Positions 5,316 through 6,395 of a stretch of 6,395 bases of DNA are shown one piece after another. The notes under the pieces were generated by a model. That model was not told the DNA's origin. It did no database searches and saw only the letters and a program-made list of their open reading frames with translations. Where the stretch lies: the NCBI GenBank assembly GCA_021782195.1, contig JAJXVI010000150.1:1-6395 (forward strand), given 5' to 3'. Every line of letters starts with the position of its first letter. The first letter of the stretch is position 1. Position numbers and translations under genes: made by a program. Source of the stretch: a bacterium. GTDB taxonomy: Bacteria > Vulcanimicrobiota > Xenobia > RGZZ01.

Positions 5316-6395
5316 GGCGAAGAGCGTTTCTCGGTGCGCTGGCGGCTCTCGTCGGGCAGACATGGAGTGCGCGGCCGGGGTACGCGACATCCAACCAGAC
5401 TGGTGGAATTTCCTCGACAGATCGTCTGGCACCGTTTGAGATCGGTGCAGTGTCTCCGGAGAATGCTCCTCGGCTGCCGGGGGAAGGTGCAGTTCCTCTG
5501 CTTCACGACTTTCGTGGTGTCTGGCTCAGCCCGGAATGGATTCTGGGCGGATCCCCTGCGCTGAACGAAAGCGAGGTTCGGGCACGGGTACGCTCAACAG
5601 TGGAGACGCTCGGCAAGCGCGGCGTCAATGCCATCCTGCTGGAGACGCTCATACGCGGGACGTCGGTTGCAGTCGATGGTGCAACCCCTATCTTCGACTA
5701 CCTGCAGTGGAACTTTGCCCGCCGCGGTGCGTGCATCATCGACCTGCTGCAAATTTTCATCGACGAAGCTCGGGTTGCCGGGGTCGCGGTTCACGCCTGG
5801 GTCCACCTGTTCTACTGGCGCATGGACAACGACGATGTCTATCTTCCGTGGCAACGTGCGCGCAGTTTGTGGGACCCTCTGCTTATCGCCTGGCTTGAAG
5901 AGCAGGGCAGTGCGCTGCGCCGAACAGGGAAGCACGTTGCCCTGGCCGTCGCGATGCACGAACTCAGTGCTTCTCTCCGACGGGTTGGTGTGGATCCGCC
6001 GTCGCAGGTCGCAACGCTTGCGTCGGCAGGTGTACCGAGTGGTGGACACCTCGTCGGGCGGCTCGTTCGGGAGGCGCTGTCCTGCGGATGTGTCCCGCCG
6101 GATTTTCTGCTCATGCACAGTCCATCCGACCCGTTTCCTCCGGCTCCCCGCCGCGCCCTGTGTCCCGTCTATCTCGACCCGGGCAATGTCGGCGTCTGTA
6201 ACCTGATCGTGGACGCGATTATCGGCCTGGCCCGCGCCCATCCGGACCTCGCGGGCATCCATCTTGACCAGATTCGCTATCCGCTCGACGGCCAGGGCCT
6301 GCCATACGACCTTGACGTTCACGACCGTGAACCGCTTTACCTCAATCGTACAATCCCGGTCATGGCCGTTCGTCGTGAACTACTGCTCCGCGAAG
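5312..6395 (+). CDS. Tat-exported GHL10/DUF187-type glycoside hydrolase-like protein, 3' end missing
   Basis: 361 codons are visible; the gene runs off the right edge. The GTG start overlaps the preceding stop by four bases (GTGA), which indicates translational coupling. The N-terminus has a Tat-like motif, RRRAFLG (2-8), a short hydrophobic stretch and a likely cleavage after GYA (25). The mature part shows the order of segments known from glycosyl-hydrolase-like family 10 (DUF187, YngK-like): FRGVWLSPEWI (67-77), GVNAILLETL (104-113), a helix then VAVHAWVHLFYW (159-170), PVYLDPGNVGV (285-295) and AGIHLDQIRYP (314-324). This is a TIM-barrel arrangement whose Asp in HLDxxRYP is a strongly conserved, probably catalytic or substrate-binding residue. 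Characterised relatives act on polysaccharides, including glycosaminoglycan-like chains, but the substrate here is unknown. HAWVH replaces the more usual HAWVN. Export by Tat implies folding before secretion. The missing C-terminus may hold additional barrel strands or binding modules. Confidence 0.92.
   Translation, partial: MRRRAFLGALAALVGQTWSARPGYATSNQTGGISSTDRLAPFEIGAVSPENAPRLPGEGAVPLLHDFRGVWLSPEWILGGSPALNESEVRARVRSTVETLGKRGVNAILLETLIRGTSVAVDGATPIFDYLQWNFARRGACIIDLLQIFIDEARVAGVAVHAWVHLFYWRMDNDDVYLPWQRARSLWDPLLIAWLEEQGSALRRTGKHVALAVAMHELSASLRRVGVDPPSQVATLASAGVPSGGHLVGRLVREALSCGCVPPDFLLMHSPSDPFPPAPRRALCPVYLDPGNVGVCNLIVDAIIGLARAHPDLAGIHLDQIRYPLDGQGLPYDLDVHDREPLYLNRTIPVMAVRRELLLRE

Noticed and set aside
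5594..6322. Minus-strand 242-codon open frame
   Set aside because: Antisense to the GHL10-type gene, whose HAWV, YLDPGN and HLDQIRYP motifs identify the true strand and frame.

Overview
This is a GC-rich bacterial window. It holds two minus-strand genes on the left and three plus-strand genes on the right, separated by a divergent intergenic region of about 320 bp. Starts are preceded by GGAGG-type ribosome binding sites. Three of the five proteins carry export signals, one of them Tat-like, and two have unrecognised or only partly recognised architectures. I see no mobile element, phage, RNA or CRISPR signature. The host cannot be fixed from this window; a Gram-negative-type bacterium from a poorly sampled phylum is only a guess, based on the mix of a GHL10/DUF187-type glycosidase with large orphan secreted proteins.

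Left part, minus strand. An atypical, RIO/KdkA-like small protein kinase homologue (2345 to 1641) is followed, 162 bp downstream, by an exported, low-complexity protein (1478 to beyond the left edge). That protein has a signal peptide, a small predicted beta domain, a Pro-rich linker, nine nearly identical 9-residue PQTSTQSD(Q/R) repeats encoded by a 27-bp tandem repeat, a run of five Asp, and a long basic Arg/Ser/Thr/Trp-rich tail. Its reading frame stays open to the window edge, but codon-position composition changes in the leftmost roughly 350 bp, so the C-terminal part is uncertain.

Right part, plus strand. A 684-residue exported protein (GTG start at 2663) has a signal peptide, a long beta-rich ectodomain with degenerate internal repeats and a single C-terminal membrane anchor; I do not recognise its family. 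After a 202-bp gap containing a 13-bp-stem inverted repeat comes a DCTPP1/MazG-type nucleotide pyrophosphatase (4920-5315). This overlaps by four bases (GTGA) with a Tat-exported GHL10/DUF187-type glycoside hydrolase-like protein that runs off the right edge.

The pyrophosphatase and the hydrolase are probably translationally coupled. The divergent arrangement around 2346-2662 suggests that the kinase-like gene and the large exported protein gene are driven from one shared intergenic region. No single pathway linking all five genes is evident. The most distinctive items are the repeat-bearing exported protein and the orphan membrane-anchored 684-residue protein.
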